A stretch of DNA of 64,000 nt from Burkholderia ambifaria AMMD (GCF_000203915.1 NC_008391.1:1984001-2048000); one strand, 5' to 3'; counted from the first letter of the stretch, positions 18,079 to 27,254 are shown. The notes: generated by a model not told the origin, from the sequence alone. Made by a program: numbers and translations.

Positions 18079-18660
18079 ATGCAGAACCTCAATCTCACCC
18101 TGTTTTCCGCCATCAATGCCGGCGCCGCGCCGCACCCCGGCGTTGCCCGCCTCGCGATCTTCGCCGCCGACTGGCTCGTCTATGCGCTGCCTGCGATGCT
18201 GCTGCTGACCTGGATCTTCGGCGAGCGTGCGACGCGGCGCCAGGCGATCGAAGCCGGCGTCGGCACGTGCGTGGCGCTGGCGCTCGCGCAGGTGCTCGGG
18301 CATTTCTGGTTCTCGCCGCGGCCGTTCATGGCCGGCGTCGGCACGCAACTGATTCCGCATGTGCCGGATAGCTCGTTTCCGAGCGATCACATGACGTTCG
18401 CGTGGAGTCTCGCCGTCGGCATGATGCTCGCCGGCACCACGCGGCTGACCGGGTTCGTGATGGCCGCGATGGCCGTCGCGATTGCATGGGGTCGCGTGTA
18501 TGCGGGCGTGCACTGGCCGTTCGACATGGCCGGCGGCGTGCTGGTCGGCACGGCCGGCGCGCTGGCCGCGCACCTGTACGGGCAACGCGTGGTCGAGCTG
18601 CTCGAACGGATCGGCGACGTGGTGCACGCGGTGATGATGGGGCGCGAGCGCGCGCCCTGA
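18079..18660 (+). CDS. PAP2-family membrane phosphatase (undecaprenyl-diphosphatase, BcrC type)
   Basis: A 193-residue integral membrane protein with about five helices and the acid-phosphatase signature: RPF (~80), PSDHMTFAW (~115), and GRVYAGVHWPFDMAGG (~140). BcrC-type members dephosphorylate undecaprenyl pyrophosphate on the outer face of the inner membrane, recycling the cell-wall lipid carrier. ATG at 18079 (MQNLNLTLFSAINAG) gives the expected start. Substrate assignment is by family. Confidence 0.85.
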   Translation: MQNLNLTLFSAINAGAAPHPGVARLAIFAADWLVYALPAMLLLTWIFGERATRRQAIEAGVGTCVALALAQVLGHFWFSPRPFMAGVGTQLIPHVPDSSFPSDHMTFAWSLAVGMMLAGTTRLTGFVMAAMAVAIAWGRVYAGVHWPFDMAGGVLVGTAGALAAHLYGQRVVELLERIGDVVHAVMMGRERAP

Positions 18661-18698
18661 GCGGGAGAATCAAGCGGAGAAGTGCGGGCCGGGCTCCG

Positions 18699-18923
18699 TC
18701 AACCGGGCGTCTTGGTCGATTCGGTCGATGCCGACGTGCTGTCGCCTGCTTCATGCAGTTCGGGCGTTTCGCCCGGGTGCCGGACGGCGTCGCGTTCGAG
18801 AGAACTTTCCTTCAGGATCGCGCACATCGCGACGAACAGCGCGAGCACGACGGCCGCCAGGCCGCAATAGCCGGCGATCTTCAGGTTGCGAAGGAAAGGC
18901 GAAGCGTGGCTTTCTCTTGTCAT
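18699..18923 (-). CDS. Small single-span membrane protein
   Basis: A 74-residue protein: MTRESHASPFLRNLK, one strong membrane helix (IAGYCGLAAVVLALFVAMCAIL), then a polar acidic tail. AGGAG stands 10 bases before the ATG. No family is recognised. It ends 38 bp from the convergent PAP2 gene. Confidence 0.55.
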   Translation of the reverse strand: MTRESHASPFLRNLKIAGYCGLAAVVLALFVAMCAILKESSLERDAVRHPGETPELHEAGDSTSASTESTKTPG

Positions 18924-19042
18924 GACCGGGCGCTCCTGGGCGGGCTGCGGCGGCTGTCGCCCGACAGCGGCGTCGCAGGCATACATATATACCAGCCGCC
19001 CCGCCGATGCCAAGCCCGCCGATGCGCGGGCGCCCGTTCGCG

Positions 19043-19864
19043 TCAGTCTTCCAGCGTTTCGTGCACGGCCGCCGCGCCGCGCTTCCAGTACGCCGCCGCG
19101 CGGATGCGTGACTTGTCGATGCCGCGCTCGCCGGTCAGGTGCAGGCGCACGGCGCGCATCGACTGCGCTTCACCCGCCGCCCACACATAACCGTCGCCGG
19201 AGGACGGCAGCGGCAGGTCGCGCACTGCATTCAGCAGCGCGTCGCCGTGCGCCGCGTCGGCTTCGGCGCGAAAGCGCCAGATTTCATGCACGTCGGCGCG
19301 CGTATCGAACGCGATCTGCGCGGTCCGATCCGCGACTTCCAGCACGACCGCCGCCCGGGCGCCGGCCGGCAGCTGCTCGAGACGCCGTGCGATCGCCGGC
19401 AGCGCCGTATCGTCGCCGATCAGCAGATGCCAGTCGAAATCGATCGGGACCACGAACGAACCACGCGGGCCGCCGATGCCGAGCCATTGGCCGACGCGAG
19501 CTTGCGCCGCCCACTGCGATGCGGGGCCCGGATGGTTCAGCACGAATTCGAGATCGAGTTCGCAGGCGGCGCGGTCGAAGCGGCGCGGCGTGAAGTCGCG
19601 CGCAATCGGCTTCGGTTCGCCTTCGGGAAACTCGGGGCCGTTCGCGCCGAGCGTCGGCACCGCGGGCCGCTCGGCGCCGGGCGGCGGGAAAAACACCTTC
19701 ACGTGGTCGTCGAACGACGACGATTCGAAATCAGCGAGGTCGGGGCCGCCGAGCGTGACGCGCAGCAGATGCGGCGTCACCGCGTGCACGCGCACGACCT
19801 GCAGCAGGCGGAACTTGAGGGTATGGCGCACGCGGGTCACGGTGCGCTCGGATGTGTTCTGCAT
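19043..19864 (-). CDS. Siderophore-interacting protein (flavin-dependent ferric reductase)
   Basis: A 273-residue cytoplasmic ViuB/SIP-family protein. The N-terminal FAD-binding barrel includes RDFTPRRFD and GPASQWAAQARVGQWLGIGGPRGSF; the C-terminal domain includes LLIGDDTALPAIARRLEQLP and YVWAAGEAQSMRAVRLHL. It releases iron from ferric siderophores using NAD(P)H. The ATG at 19864 is preceded by AAGGAG. It follows the PadR gene by 37 bp and is probably co-transcribed with it, an arrangement seen with PadR-controlled SIP genes. Confidence 0.92.
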   Translation of the reverse strand: MQNTSERTVTRVRHTLKFRLLQVVRVHAVTPHLLRVTLGGPDLADFESSSFDDHVKVFFPPPGAERPAVPTLGANGPEFPEGEPKPIARDFTPRRFDRAACELDLEFVLNHPGPASQWAAQARVGQWLGIGGPRGSFVVPIDFDWHLLIGDDTALPAIARRLEQLPAGARAAVVLEVADRTAQIAFDTRADVHEIWRFRAEADAAHGDALLNAVRDLPLPSSGDGYVWAAGEAQSMRAVRLHLTGERGIDKSRIRAAAYWKRGAAAVHETLED

Positions 19865-19901
19865 CAATCCGTTCTCCTTAGGTTTGGCGGGACGGCGCGG
19901 A

Positions 19902-20615
19902 TTACGCGCCGGTGCCGCCTTCGATTTCGGCCGTCGCGCGGCGCATGATCGCCGCGATGCGCCGTTGTTCGTCGGCGTCGGCGGCGCTCTTGTGCAGCAG
20001 CGCCCGTTTGAGCGCGAGACGCGCTTCGACGAACTCCGGAAGCCAGCCGGGCTGTGCGTCGTCCGGTGCTTCGCTGCCCGCCGATTCGCCGGCGAACGCG
20101 CGGCGCATGAATTCCATCTTGCGCGCGAGGTGCGTGAGGCGCGCGAACAGCGTGTCGACGCGTTCGCGCTGCGCATCGAGATGCGCGCGACCGGCATCAG
20201 TCAGCGCATAGCGCTTGCGATTGCCTTCGGCCTGCGACGCGACGAAGCCGACTTCCTCGAGATACGTGAGCGCCGGATACACCATGCCGGGGCTCGGGCT
20301 GTAGAAGCCGTTCGAGCGCGTGTCGAGCGCCTTGATCAGCTCGTAGCCATGGCTCGGCTGCTCGGCGACCAGCGCGAGCAGCAGCAACTGGAGATCGTCG
20401 GAACTGAACTGGCGGCCGCGCGGCATGCCGTCGTCGCCGAAATCGCCAAAGCCGCCGCGTCCGCCACGGCCGCCGAACGGACCGCCGCCGCCAAAGGGGT
20501 CGTGGCCGCGGCGATGGCGGCCGATTGCGTGCCAGAGGCCGGCGAACCAGTCAGGGGCGGCATGCGGACCATGACCGTCGCATCGGGCATGGCCGCGGGA
20601 GGGGTTGTGTCGCAT
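19902..20615 (-). CDS. PadR-family transcriptional regulator
   Basis: A 237-residue regulator. Residues 1-70 are low-complexity, His/Gly/Arg-rich (GGGGPFGGRGGRGGFGDFGDDG) and could bind metal. The PadR winged helix follows (~70-150: LLLLALVAEQPSHGYELIKALDTRSNGFYSPSPGMVYPALTYLEEVGFV), then a helical dimerisation arm. First gene of the PadR-SIP operon; a palindrome sits directly upstream. Iron or siderophore control is inferred from the partner. Confidence 0.9.
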   Translation of the reverse strand: MRHNPSRGHARCDGHGPHAAPDWFAGLWHAIGRHRRGHDPFGGGGPFGGRGGRGGFGDFGDDGMPRGRQFSSDDLQLLLLALVAEQPSHGYELIKALDTRSNGFYSPSPGMVYPALTYLEEVGFVASQAEGNRKRYALTDAGRAHLDAQRERVDTLFARLTHLARKMEFMRRAFAGESAGSEAPDDAQPGWLPEFVEARLALKRALLHKSAADADEQRRIAAIMRRATAEIEGGTGA

Positions 20616-21425
20616 GATCGTGTCCTATATGTCGGAAAACATATCTAAAGATATATATCGAAAGATAGGGTGTCAAGGACGGATTATTGGGGTTGGATGG
20701 GGGCGTGCGGCTGTGCCGAGCGGCCTGCGGCGCGGATTCCTGTCGGCGCGTTCCGTCGATGTCGTCGTCGGCCCGCTCGCGGCGACCGGACGGCCGGTGC
20801 CGGATCCGGTGTTGCGGTCATTCAATTAATTGATCGCGGCGCACGCGCTTGCCGATGATTTCCCGAAACATTCCGAGTGGCACAGCCGGATTTATGAATA
20901 AATTAATCAATATCAATTATAAAAACACCGGCAACTATTGTTTAAATTCCAGAAATTACTTAATTTAATTATCGCCCGATCAAACAAATTGTCCGCGACA
21001 GCAAAGGCCGTCAAATCCGCCTCGTCATTCAATGACGCATACCGTTGCAGCGCTTGTCTGACGGTCATTTCCGAGGCGATGAAGAATTTCGACCCTTTAT
21101 CCACGACTCTGAAAATTCGTCGAAATGTGAAGCATTGCAATATAAAGCCCCCACGCCGGGTATTCCGGTTGCGATGCGTGATTTAATTTGGCAGGATTTT
21201 CATCAGGTTGTCCGATTTTAAAACAACAAACCGCTCGACAATTCAATTTACCGAAATAACGCGCGGCGCGCCGAGCAACGATTGGAAAGGAAGCTGACCA
21301 GAAAAATGGGGTAAAGAGGCGGCGAACGGCCCACACCGTTCGCGATCATTGAATCAATCGCTTGTCCGGTGGCGTCGATGCGTCACGCGAGCGAGCGATC
21401 CGGGCGAATCCGACACGGGGCGGCC
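20616..21425. other. 810-bp AT-rich intergenic region before the TOMM locus
   Basis: From ~20830 to ~21290 the base composition drops sharply toward A/T, unlike everything around it. Short open frames on both strands near 20913-21186 lack convincing ribosome sites or family features. A perfect 8-bp inverted repeat, GCGAACGG at 21322-21329 with CCGTTCGC at 21336-21343, lies 83 bp before the FHA gene. The region looks like an island border or a silenced promoter region; no RNA or mobile element is recognisable. Confidence 0.55.
20641..20654. promoter_or_regulatory. PadR-type palindromic operator
   Basis: ATATCT-AA-AGATAT, 26 bp upstream of the PadR start, followed by further ATATATCG/AGATA half-sites to ~20668. 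PadR proteins typically bind AT-rich dyads of this shape over their own promoter. Confidence 0.6.
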
Positions 21426-22427
21426 ATGGCGATACTCAAGAATGATTCTTCCGGAGAAGCATGCTTGCTCCGCGCGTATCACGTGTTCGGCCGCGACGAC
21501 GCGCGCTGCGACACGGTCATCCGGGATGGGTCGGTGTCGCGTGTCCATGCCCATATCCGCTGGGTCGGCGGCCTCTGGGAGCTCTACGATCACAGCAGCA
21601 ACGGCACGTCGGTATCGGGCGTCGCGCTGCGCGACGGCGAGCACGCGGTGCTGCACCGCGGCGACGTGATCCGGTTCGGCAGGGCCGGCATTGCACCGTG
21701 GCGTGTCGATACGCTCGACGATCCGGCCGATACGCTATGGCCGATACGAGGCGCCGCGGCCCCGATCGTGCTCGCACCGCGCCAGATCCTGCCTGCCCCG
21801 GCCGCGCAGCCGGTCACGATCGTCCGTTCGCCGGCCGGCGAATGGCTGTGCGACGACACGTTGCCGCCGCGCGCGCTCCACGACGGCGATGAAGTGTCGA
21901 CCGGCGACTTCGCGTGGCGCCTCGCACTCGTGCGCCACGGCTCGACGGTGATGCTCGCCGCACCCGCCGATCCGGCCGCGCCGACGCAATTGCTCGAATT
22001 CTTCGTCAGCCGGAACGAGGAGCACGTGCGCATGCTGCTGCACGTCCGCGGCGGCGTGGTCGACCTCGGCGAGCGCGCCCATCACTACAGCCTCGTCACG
22101 CTCGCCCGCGCACGCGCGGCCGACATGCAGGCCGGCTACGACGCCGCCACGCAAGGATGGATCGAACTTGACCGGCTGGCACGCATGCTCGGCACCGATA
22201 CGTCCCATGTCAACGTGCAGATTCACCGCGCACGGAGCCAGTTCGCGGCGTTGCCGGGGCTGGGCGCGCGCCAGCTCGTCGAGCGCCGGCGCGGCAGCGT
22301 CCGTTTCGGCGATTTTGCATTCCGCGTCATGCGCGGTGACCACCTCGAATGCCAGTCGGTGCCGGCCGTCGGGCCGCGTATCGACGTGCAGCGTGCGGCG
22401 CCGGCCCCGGTTGTCCATTGCCCGTGA
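21426..22427 (+). CDS. FHA-domain protein of the TOMM locus
   Basis: A 333-residue protein. A phosphothreonine-binding FHA domain (~12-90) is clear from FGRDD, SVSRVHAHI and SSNGTSVSG. The middle resembles a second beta-rich or degenerate FHA-like segment (~125-190). Near the C-terminus, GWIELDRLARMLGTDTSHVNVQIHRARSQFAAL (~235-270) looks like a helix-turn-helix. The stop overlaps the GTG start of the kinase gene, so they are translationally coupled. FHA domains often read out kinase phosphorylation, so this is probably a partner or substrate of the kinase. Confidence 0.8.
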   Translation: MAILKNDSSGEACLLRAYHVFGRDDARCDTVIRDGSVSRVHAHIRWVGGLWELYDHSSNGTSVSGVALRDGEHAVLHRGDVIRFGRAGIAPWRVDTLDDPADTLWPIRGAAAPIVLAPRQILPAPAAQPVTIVRSPAGEWLCDDTLPPRALHDGDEVSTGDFAWRLALVRHGSTVMLAAPADPAAPTQLLEFFVSRNEEHVRMLLHVRGGVVDLGERAHHYSLVTLARARAADMQAGYDAATQGWIELDRLARMLGTDTSHVNVQIHRARSQFAALPGLGARQLVERRRGSVRFGDFAFRVMRGDHLECQSVPAVGPRIDVQRAAPAPVVHCP

Positions 22428-25400
22428 ACGCGCGAGAACCGGCCGTATTGCCGACCGCATCTCGTCCGCCGACCGGGCCGGACGCTGCTGCGCCGCGCGA
22501 GCATGCCGCGCCTTTCGCGGCGCTTGCCGGCAAATGGCATTACCGGCTCGGCGCGCTGCTCGGCGAAGGCGGCAACGGCGTGGTGTTTCGCGCGATCTGC
22601 GACGAGACGGGGCAAGATGTCGCGATCAAGCTGATGCGAGACGATGCCGCGCTCAGCGCGGCGGAGCGCGCGCGCCGGCGTGCGCGCTTCCGGCGCGAGA
22701 CGAGCCTGTGCGAGGCGCTGCGGCATCCGAACATCGTGGCCCTGCTCGACCAAGGGCAAGCGCCCGACGGGCGGCTGTTCGCCGTATTCGAACTGGTGCA
22801 GGGCAGGACCGTGCGCGACCGGCTCGCGGCGCAAGGGCCGCTGTCGGCCGTCGACACGGGGCGGCTGATGACGGAGGTGCTCGACGCGCTCGCGGCCGCC
22901 CATCGGCGCGGCATCGTGCATCGGGATCTGAAGCCGCAGAACATCGTGATCACGATGGCCGATGACGGGCCGCACGCGAAGCTCCTTGATTTCGGCATCG
23001 GTGCGTTGCTGCCCGGTACCGACGACGTCGCGCGCGACACCGCGACGCTGGCGACCGAGGTGCTCGGCTCGCCGCCCTATTGCGCGCCGGAGCAATTGCG
23101 CAACGAGCCGCCGACACCCGCCAGCGATCTTTATGCGTGGGGCCTGATCGTAATCGAATGCCTGACGGGCGATGTCGTCATGCAAGGCGCGAGCGTGGCC
23201 GACATCCTCTATCAGCAGCTGAGCCCGGTGGACGTCGCGCTCCCGCCATCGATCGCGTCGCATCCGCTCGGCGCGGTACTGCGCCACGCACTGAACAAGA
23301 ATCCGCAGCAGCGCGCCGCGTCGGCCGACGCGCTCGCGGCGCAGTTTCGCGCGCTCAACTTCGCTGCGCTCGTCGGCCAGTTCGATGCCGGTCGCGCGGG
23401 CCGGCCGATGCCTCCGCGCCCGCTTGCGCACGGCGAGACGATGGCCGCGCTCGGCGAATTCCGACAGATCACCACGCTGTGCTGTTGCGTGGCGATCGCC
23501 GGAGAGGGGCGGCAACGCCATGCCGGCACCGAGCACGGCAATGCGATCGACGGCTACGAGGAACAGTGGCTGACGAAGTGCGCCGATATCGCCGTCGGTT
23601 ACGGCGCGCACGCAGGCGGAAGGCTCGGCGACACGCTGCTGTTCCATTTCGGCCTGCAAGGCGATATCGACCGGCCCGAGCGCCGGGCGGTGCGTGCGGC
23701 GCTCGACATCGTGCGGGTGGCCGGGCGCGCGCGGCTGCCGGTGCCGACGGCGGCCGGCGGCCGCGTTGCCGGGGCAGGAGATAGCTGGCGGGTCGAAGTG
23801 GCGGCCGCGATCCACGTTGGGCAGGCGCTCGCGCATGCGTCGCACATGTCGGGCGGCTCGACGCCCGCCGCGGCGTCGCGGCTGCTGCGGCTCGCCGGGC
23901 CCGGACAGATTCTGATCAGCGACGATGCGCGGCTCGCGCTCGAACGGCATGCCGATTTCCGGCCGACCGCATTGCAGCTGGCGCGGGCGGGCCTCGCGCC
24001 GCAGCCGGTTCACGAGTTGCTCGGCGAGCGGCACGCCGATACGCCGTTCGATTCGCTCGACGCCGGCATGCGTGCACCGATGGTCGGCCGCGCGCGCGAG
24101 CTCGACGCGCTGCTGCACGCGTGGCGGGAAACGCAAGGGCGCCATCGTCGCGCGATGCGCGGCGAGCCGGCGCCGCACGGTGTGCCGCGGCTCGTCGTCG
24201 GCGAGGCTGGGCTCGGCAAGTCGCGGCTCGTGCACGCGTTGTGCGAAGCCGTTCGGGACCGGGGCCACGCGTTCGCGCATTGCGGGTGCCTGCCCGAGCG
24301 GGAGAACCACGCGCTGTTTCCGGTCCTGCGGTTCATCGGCGCGCATTGGCATATCGATGCCGATAGCCCGCCCGGCATCGCGCTCGCGGCGATCGATGCG
24401 ATGATCGCGCCGCTCGATTGCGATCATGCGGCCGCCCGGCTCGCGCTCGCGACCTGGCTGGGGCTGCCCTGCGATGCGAAGGGGCTCCTGTGGTCGAGCG
24501 TGCGCGAGCAGCACGCGTTGTTCGATGTCCTCGAGCAACTGATCGTGTCGCTCGGCAACGGCGCGCCGGTCTTGCTCGTGATCGAGGACGTTCAATGGCT
24601 CGATCGCTCGACCGAGGACTTTCTCGCGTATCTGCAGCGCTCGCCGCGCGCGGCGGCCCTGGGCATCGTGCTCACGTCGCGCCCCGACAAGCTCGCGCGC
24701 TGGCGCGGCGCGACCGACCGCGTGGTGCTGCGCCGCCTGCCGCGCGACGACGCGCAGCGCCTGCTGTCGGCGCATCTGGGCGAGGGCGCGTTCGATCCGG
24801 CGTGGCTCGACCGGCTTGCCGATCGCACGGCAGGTATCCCGCTGTTTATCGAGGCCGTCGCGCGCGAATTGACGATGAGCGGCGCGGACGGCTCGCCCGC
24901 GGCCCCGGGGGCAACGGACCCTTATCCGCTTCCGCTCAGTCTCGGCGGCATGCTCGGTCTTGCATTCGACCGGATCGACGGCGCGCGCGACACCGCGCAG
25001 CTCGCCGCGACCATCGGGCTCGAGGTGGATGCGCAACTGCTCGCCGACGCATCGCCGCACGATCGGGGCACGCTCGACGCGCATCTGCGGCTGCTGCTCG
25101 AAGAGCGGATCGTGTATGCGCAGCATCGGCGCGATCGCGTGTTCTATTCGTTCCGCCATGCGCTGATTCGCGATGCCGCGTATGAATCGATGCCGCCGGC
25201 CGTGCGGCGCGGCAATCACGCGCGCGTCGGCCGTACGCTCGTCGCGCAAGCCGATCGCGGCGCCGGTGCGCATGCGTTCGGCGTCGCCGGGCACTTCGCG
25301 CGCGCAGGCGCTTGGGCGGAGGCGATCACCCACGGCATCGACGCGGCGCGCCGCGCACTCGAACGTTCCCGGTACGACGACGCGATCCGCTACGGGCAGA

Positions 25401-26470
25401 CCGTGTTCGAATGGCTCGGCACGGCCGACTACGCGCAGCGCGAGCACGACAGTGCGCGTATCCGCGCCACGTTGACGCACGCGACGATGGCGCGGTTCGG
25501 CTGGGCGGATCCGCAGGTGCGCGAGCATGCGGAGCAGTTGCTGCGGCAAATGCAGACGCTCGACGATCCGGAACTCGAGATCAGCGCGTTATGGACGCTG
25601 TCGACCTACTACCACGTCGCGGGCGATCGTCCCACCGTGCGCGGGATCGGCCTGCGGCTCGACGCGCTCGCGACCGAGCGCGGCGATGCCGGCGTTCAGG
25701 TCGCGGCGGACGCGATGCGCGGCATGAGCCTGTGGGTCGACGGCCACTATGCGCGCGCCCGCGCCGCGTTCGACGCGGTGCTGGCCGGCTATGACGTGCG
25801 GCGCGACGCGGGCCACCGGCGCATCCTGGGGCTCGATACGCGCGCATGGACGATGGCATCGCTCGCGAGCGTGCGCTGGTGCATGGACGACGACCCGCAG
25901 GCCTCGCTCGCGATGGCGCGCGAAGCCGTGTATTGCGCGACCTGCCTCGACCATTTGCCGACGCTCGGCGTCACGATGCTGTACCTCGCACGCACGTACC
26001 AGCTCGCGGGCGATCGCGACGCGGCGCGATCGTTGTCGGTAGCGCTGCTTCGGCTGTCCGAGGCGCACCGGCTGCGCGCGGTCGGGCACTACGCCGCGAT
26101 CATCCATGCGTGGACGCAAGAGGATCGCGCGGGCGTTGTCGCGCATCTCGATGCGCAGCGGCAGTCGGGCGGCCTGCTCGGGCTGACCTACTACGCGTCG
26201 CTGCTTGCCGAGCTGGATGCCGCGCGCGGCGACTACGGCGCCGCGCTCGCGCAGATCCGGCAATGCCTCGCATGGTGCGAGTCGACCGGGGAACGATATT
26301 ACGAAGCCCAGCTGTTGCTGAAGGAGTGCGAGTACCTGCGCCGGGCCGATCCGCGCTGCGGCGGCGTGGCCGCGCTGGACGCGTGCCGGCGCGCAGTCGA
26401 AATTGCAACGACGGCGGGCATGGGCCGGATCGCCAGGCTCGCCGAAGCCACGTTGCAGTCGTTGCCGTAA
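22424..26470 (+). CDS. TOMM-system kinase/cyclase-like/ATPase/TPR fusion protein
   Basis: A 1348-residue fusion. Residues ~38-310 form a Ser/Thr kinase with an intact P-loop (GEGGNGVVF), VAIK, HRDLKPQN (~166), DFG and APEQ. Residues ~345-540 align with class III nucleotidyl cyclases (GRLGDTLLFHFG, AAIHVGQALAHAS, PGQILISDDAR), but the first metal-binding Asp is absent (LCCCVAIAGEG), so activity is doubtful. From 553 comes a STAND/AAA ATPase: VGRARELDALL, Walker A GEAGLGKSR (593), Walker B LLVIEDVQWLD (~720). The last ~450 residues are TPR-like. I recall a family named for TOMM systems with this layout. GTG start overlaps the FHA stop. Confidence 0.85.
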   Translation: MNAREPAVLPTASRPPTGPDAAAPREHAAPFAALAGKWHYRLGALLGEGGNGVVFRAICDETGQDVAIKLMRDDAALSAAERARRRARFRRETSLCEALRHPNIVALLDQGQAPDGRLFAVFELVQGRTVRDRLAAQGPLSAVDTGRLMTEVLDALAAAHRRGIVHRDLKPQNIVITMADDGPHAKLLDFGIGALLPGTDDVARDTATLATEVLGSPPYCAPEQLRNEPPTPASDLYAWGLIVIECLTGDVVMQGASVADILYQQLSPVDVALPPSIASHPLGAVLRHALNKNPQQRAASADALAAQFRALNFAALVGQFDAGRAGRPMPPRPLAHGETMAALGEFRQITTLCCCVAIAGEGRQRHAGTEHGNAIDGYEEQWLTKCADIAVGYGAHAGGRLGDTLLFHFGLQGDIDRPERRAVRAALDIVRVAGRARLPVPTAAGGRVAGAGDSWRVEVAAAIHVGQALAHASHMSGGSTPAAASRLLRLAGPGQILISDDARLALERHADFRPTALQLARAGLAPQPVHELLGERHADTPFDSLDAGMRAPMVGRARELDALLHAWRETQGRHRRAMRGEPAPHGVPRLVVGEAGLGKSRLVHALCEAVRDRGHAFAHCGCLPERENHALFPVLRFIGAHWHIDADSPPGIALAAIDAMIAPLDCDHAAARLALATWLGLPCDAKGLLWSSVREQHALFDVLEQLIVSLGNGAPVLLVIEDVQWLDRSTEDFLAYLQRSPRAAALGIVLTSRPDKLARWRGATDRVVLRRLPRDDAQRLLSAHLGEGAFDPAWLDRLADRTAGIPLFIEAVARELTMSGADGSPAAPGATDPYPLPLSLGGMLGLAFDRIDGARDTAQLAATIGLEVDAQLLADASPHDRGTLDAHLRLLLEERIVYAQHRRDRVFYSFRHALIRDAAYESMPPAVRRGNHARVGRTLVAQADRGAGAHAFGVAGHFARAGAWAEAITHGIDAARRALERSRYDDAIRYGQTVFEWLGTADYAQREHDSARIRATLTHATMARFGWADPQVREHAEQLLRQMQTLDDPELEISALWTLSTYYHVAGDRPTVRGIGLRLDALATERGDAGVQVAADAMRGMSLWVDGHYARARAAFDAVLAGYDVRRDAGHRRILGLDTRAWTMASLASVRWCMDDDPQASLAMAREAVYCATCLDHLPTLGVTMLYLARTYQLAGDRDAARSLSVALLRLSEAHRLRAVGHYAAIIHAWTQEDRAGVVAHLDAQRQSGGLLGLTYYASLLAELDAARGDYGAALAQIRQCLAWCESTGERYYEAQLLLKECEYLRRADPRCGGVAALDACRRAVEIATTAGMGRIARLAEATLQSLP

Positions 26471-26503
26471 GCAGTCCCATTCGTCATTCAGGAGAGCAGA
26501 CCG

Positions 26504-26848
26504 ATGAGCAAGGATCTTCGATTACCGACGTACGATCAGTTTCTCGAATACCGCGCGACCGTCATCCGGGCGATCGCGCTCGCATGGCATTCCCCGGCAT
26601 TTCTCGACGAACTCGAGAACGATCCGGTCAACGCATTGCGCGAGCATTTCGACTATCACTTTCCATTCAAGCTCGACCTGAAGGTGCAGATCAAATCGTC
26701 GGCGTGGACGCCGACCGTCAACGGCGACTGGACCGCCGGCCACAAAAACAAGCTGACGCTGTATTTGCCGCCCGCGCCGGCGGACGAGGCGCAATTCGCG
26801 CAGGCGCTGGCCGCGTACAACGCGAACCACATCACCATCATGGAATGA
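26504..26848 (+). CDS. TOMM precursor-like protein 1 (nitrile-hydratase-leader type)
   Basis: A 114-residue protein of the nitrile hydratase alpha-subunit-like leader class (FLEYRATVIRAIALAWHSPAFLDELENDPVNALREHFDYHFPF). It is the same length class as the next gene and shares its layout. It has no cysteine at all and ends AAYNANHITIME, so it has little for a cyclodehydratase to modify. It may be a degenerate precursor, a leader-only partner, or a precursor modified on Thr/Ser. Strong AGGAG 10 bases before ATG. Resembles the BMA_0021/BMA_0022 TOMM family as I remember it. Confidence 0.75.
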   Translation: MSKDLRLPTYDQFLEYRATVIRAIALAWHSPAFLDELENDPVNALREHFDYHFPFKLDLKVQIKSSAWTPTVNGDWTAGHKNKLTLYLPPAPADEAQFAQALAAYNANHITIME

Positions 26849-26864
26849 CTTCGGGGAAACCGAC

Positions 26865-27227
26865 ATGGCAAAGGACAACGCTAATCCGACGCTCGAATCG
26901 ATGCTGGAGTTTCAGAAGGTCTATCTGCGTGCGATCGCGCTTTCATGGCGGGACCCGGCATTCAAGCGCGAACTGCTGGACAAGCCGCTGGATACACTCG
27001 CGAAATACTTCGGCTACCAGTGTCCGTGGATCCTCGACATCGAGATCGAGAAGACGCACGGCGATCATGGCTGGACGAGCGACGGGAAAGGCGGCGGGAG
27101 CTGGAACCTGCCGCGCAACGTGATGACGGTCGGCATACCGGAGCAACCGACGAATCTTGACGAGGAGGCCGTTGCGCTCGCGGCGTACTGCGACGCGGGG
27201 CCGTGTTACCTGTTCACCTGCTGCTGA
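26865..27227 (+). CDS. TOMM precursor peptide 2 with Cys-rich core
   Basis: A 120-residue NHLP-type precursor paralogous to the preceding gene (LEFQKVYLRAIALSWRDPAFKRELLDKPLDTLAKYFGYQCPW). The last 13 residues, YCDAGPCYLFTCC, hold four Cys and one Thr and are the likely core converted to thiazolines/oxazolines. The leader/core boundary is not marked by a clear GG site. The gene ends just before an intrinsic terminator, as expected for a precursor expressed more strongly than its enzymes. Confidence 0.85.
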   Translation: MAKDNANPTLESMLEFQKVYLRAIALSWRDPAFKRELLDKPLDTLAKYFGYQCPWILDIEIEKTHGDHGWTSDGKGGGSWNLPRNVMTVGIPEQPTNLDEEAVALAAYCDAGPCYLFTCC

Positions 27228-27254
27228 TCCGGCGCGGCCGAGCCGCGTACCCCA

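Noticed and set aside
20913..21186. Two overlapping small genes in the AT-rich gap
   Set aside because: Opposite strands over the same bases, no ribosome site, no recognisable domain; AT-rich sequence makes short open frames by chance.
22223..25549. Antisense open frame of about 1100 codons opposite the kinase gene
   Set aside because: Arg/His-rich composition with no family features; a typical shadow frame in high-GC DNA opposite a strongly coding gene.
26504..27227. Nitrile hydratase alpha subunits
   Set aside because: Too short (114 and 120 residues), no metal-binding CxLCSC motif and no beta subunit; the adjacent cyclodehydratase identifies them as leader-type precursors.
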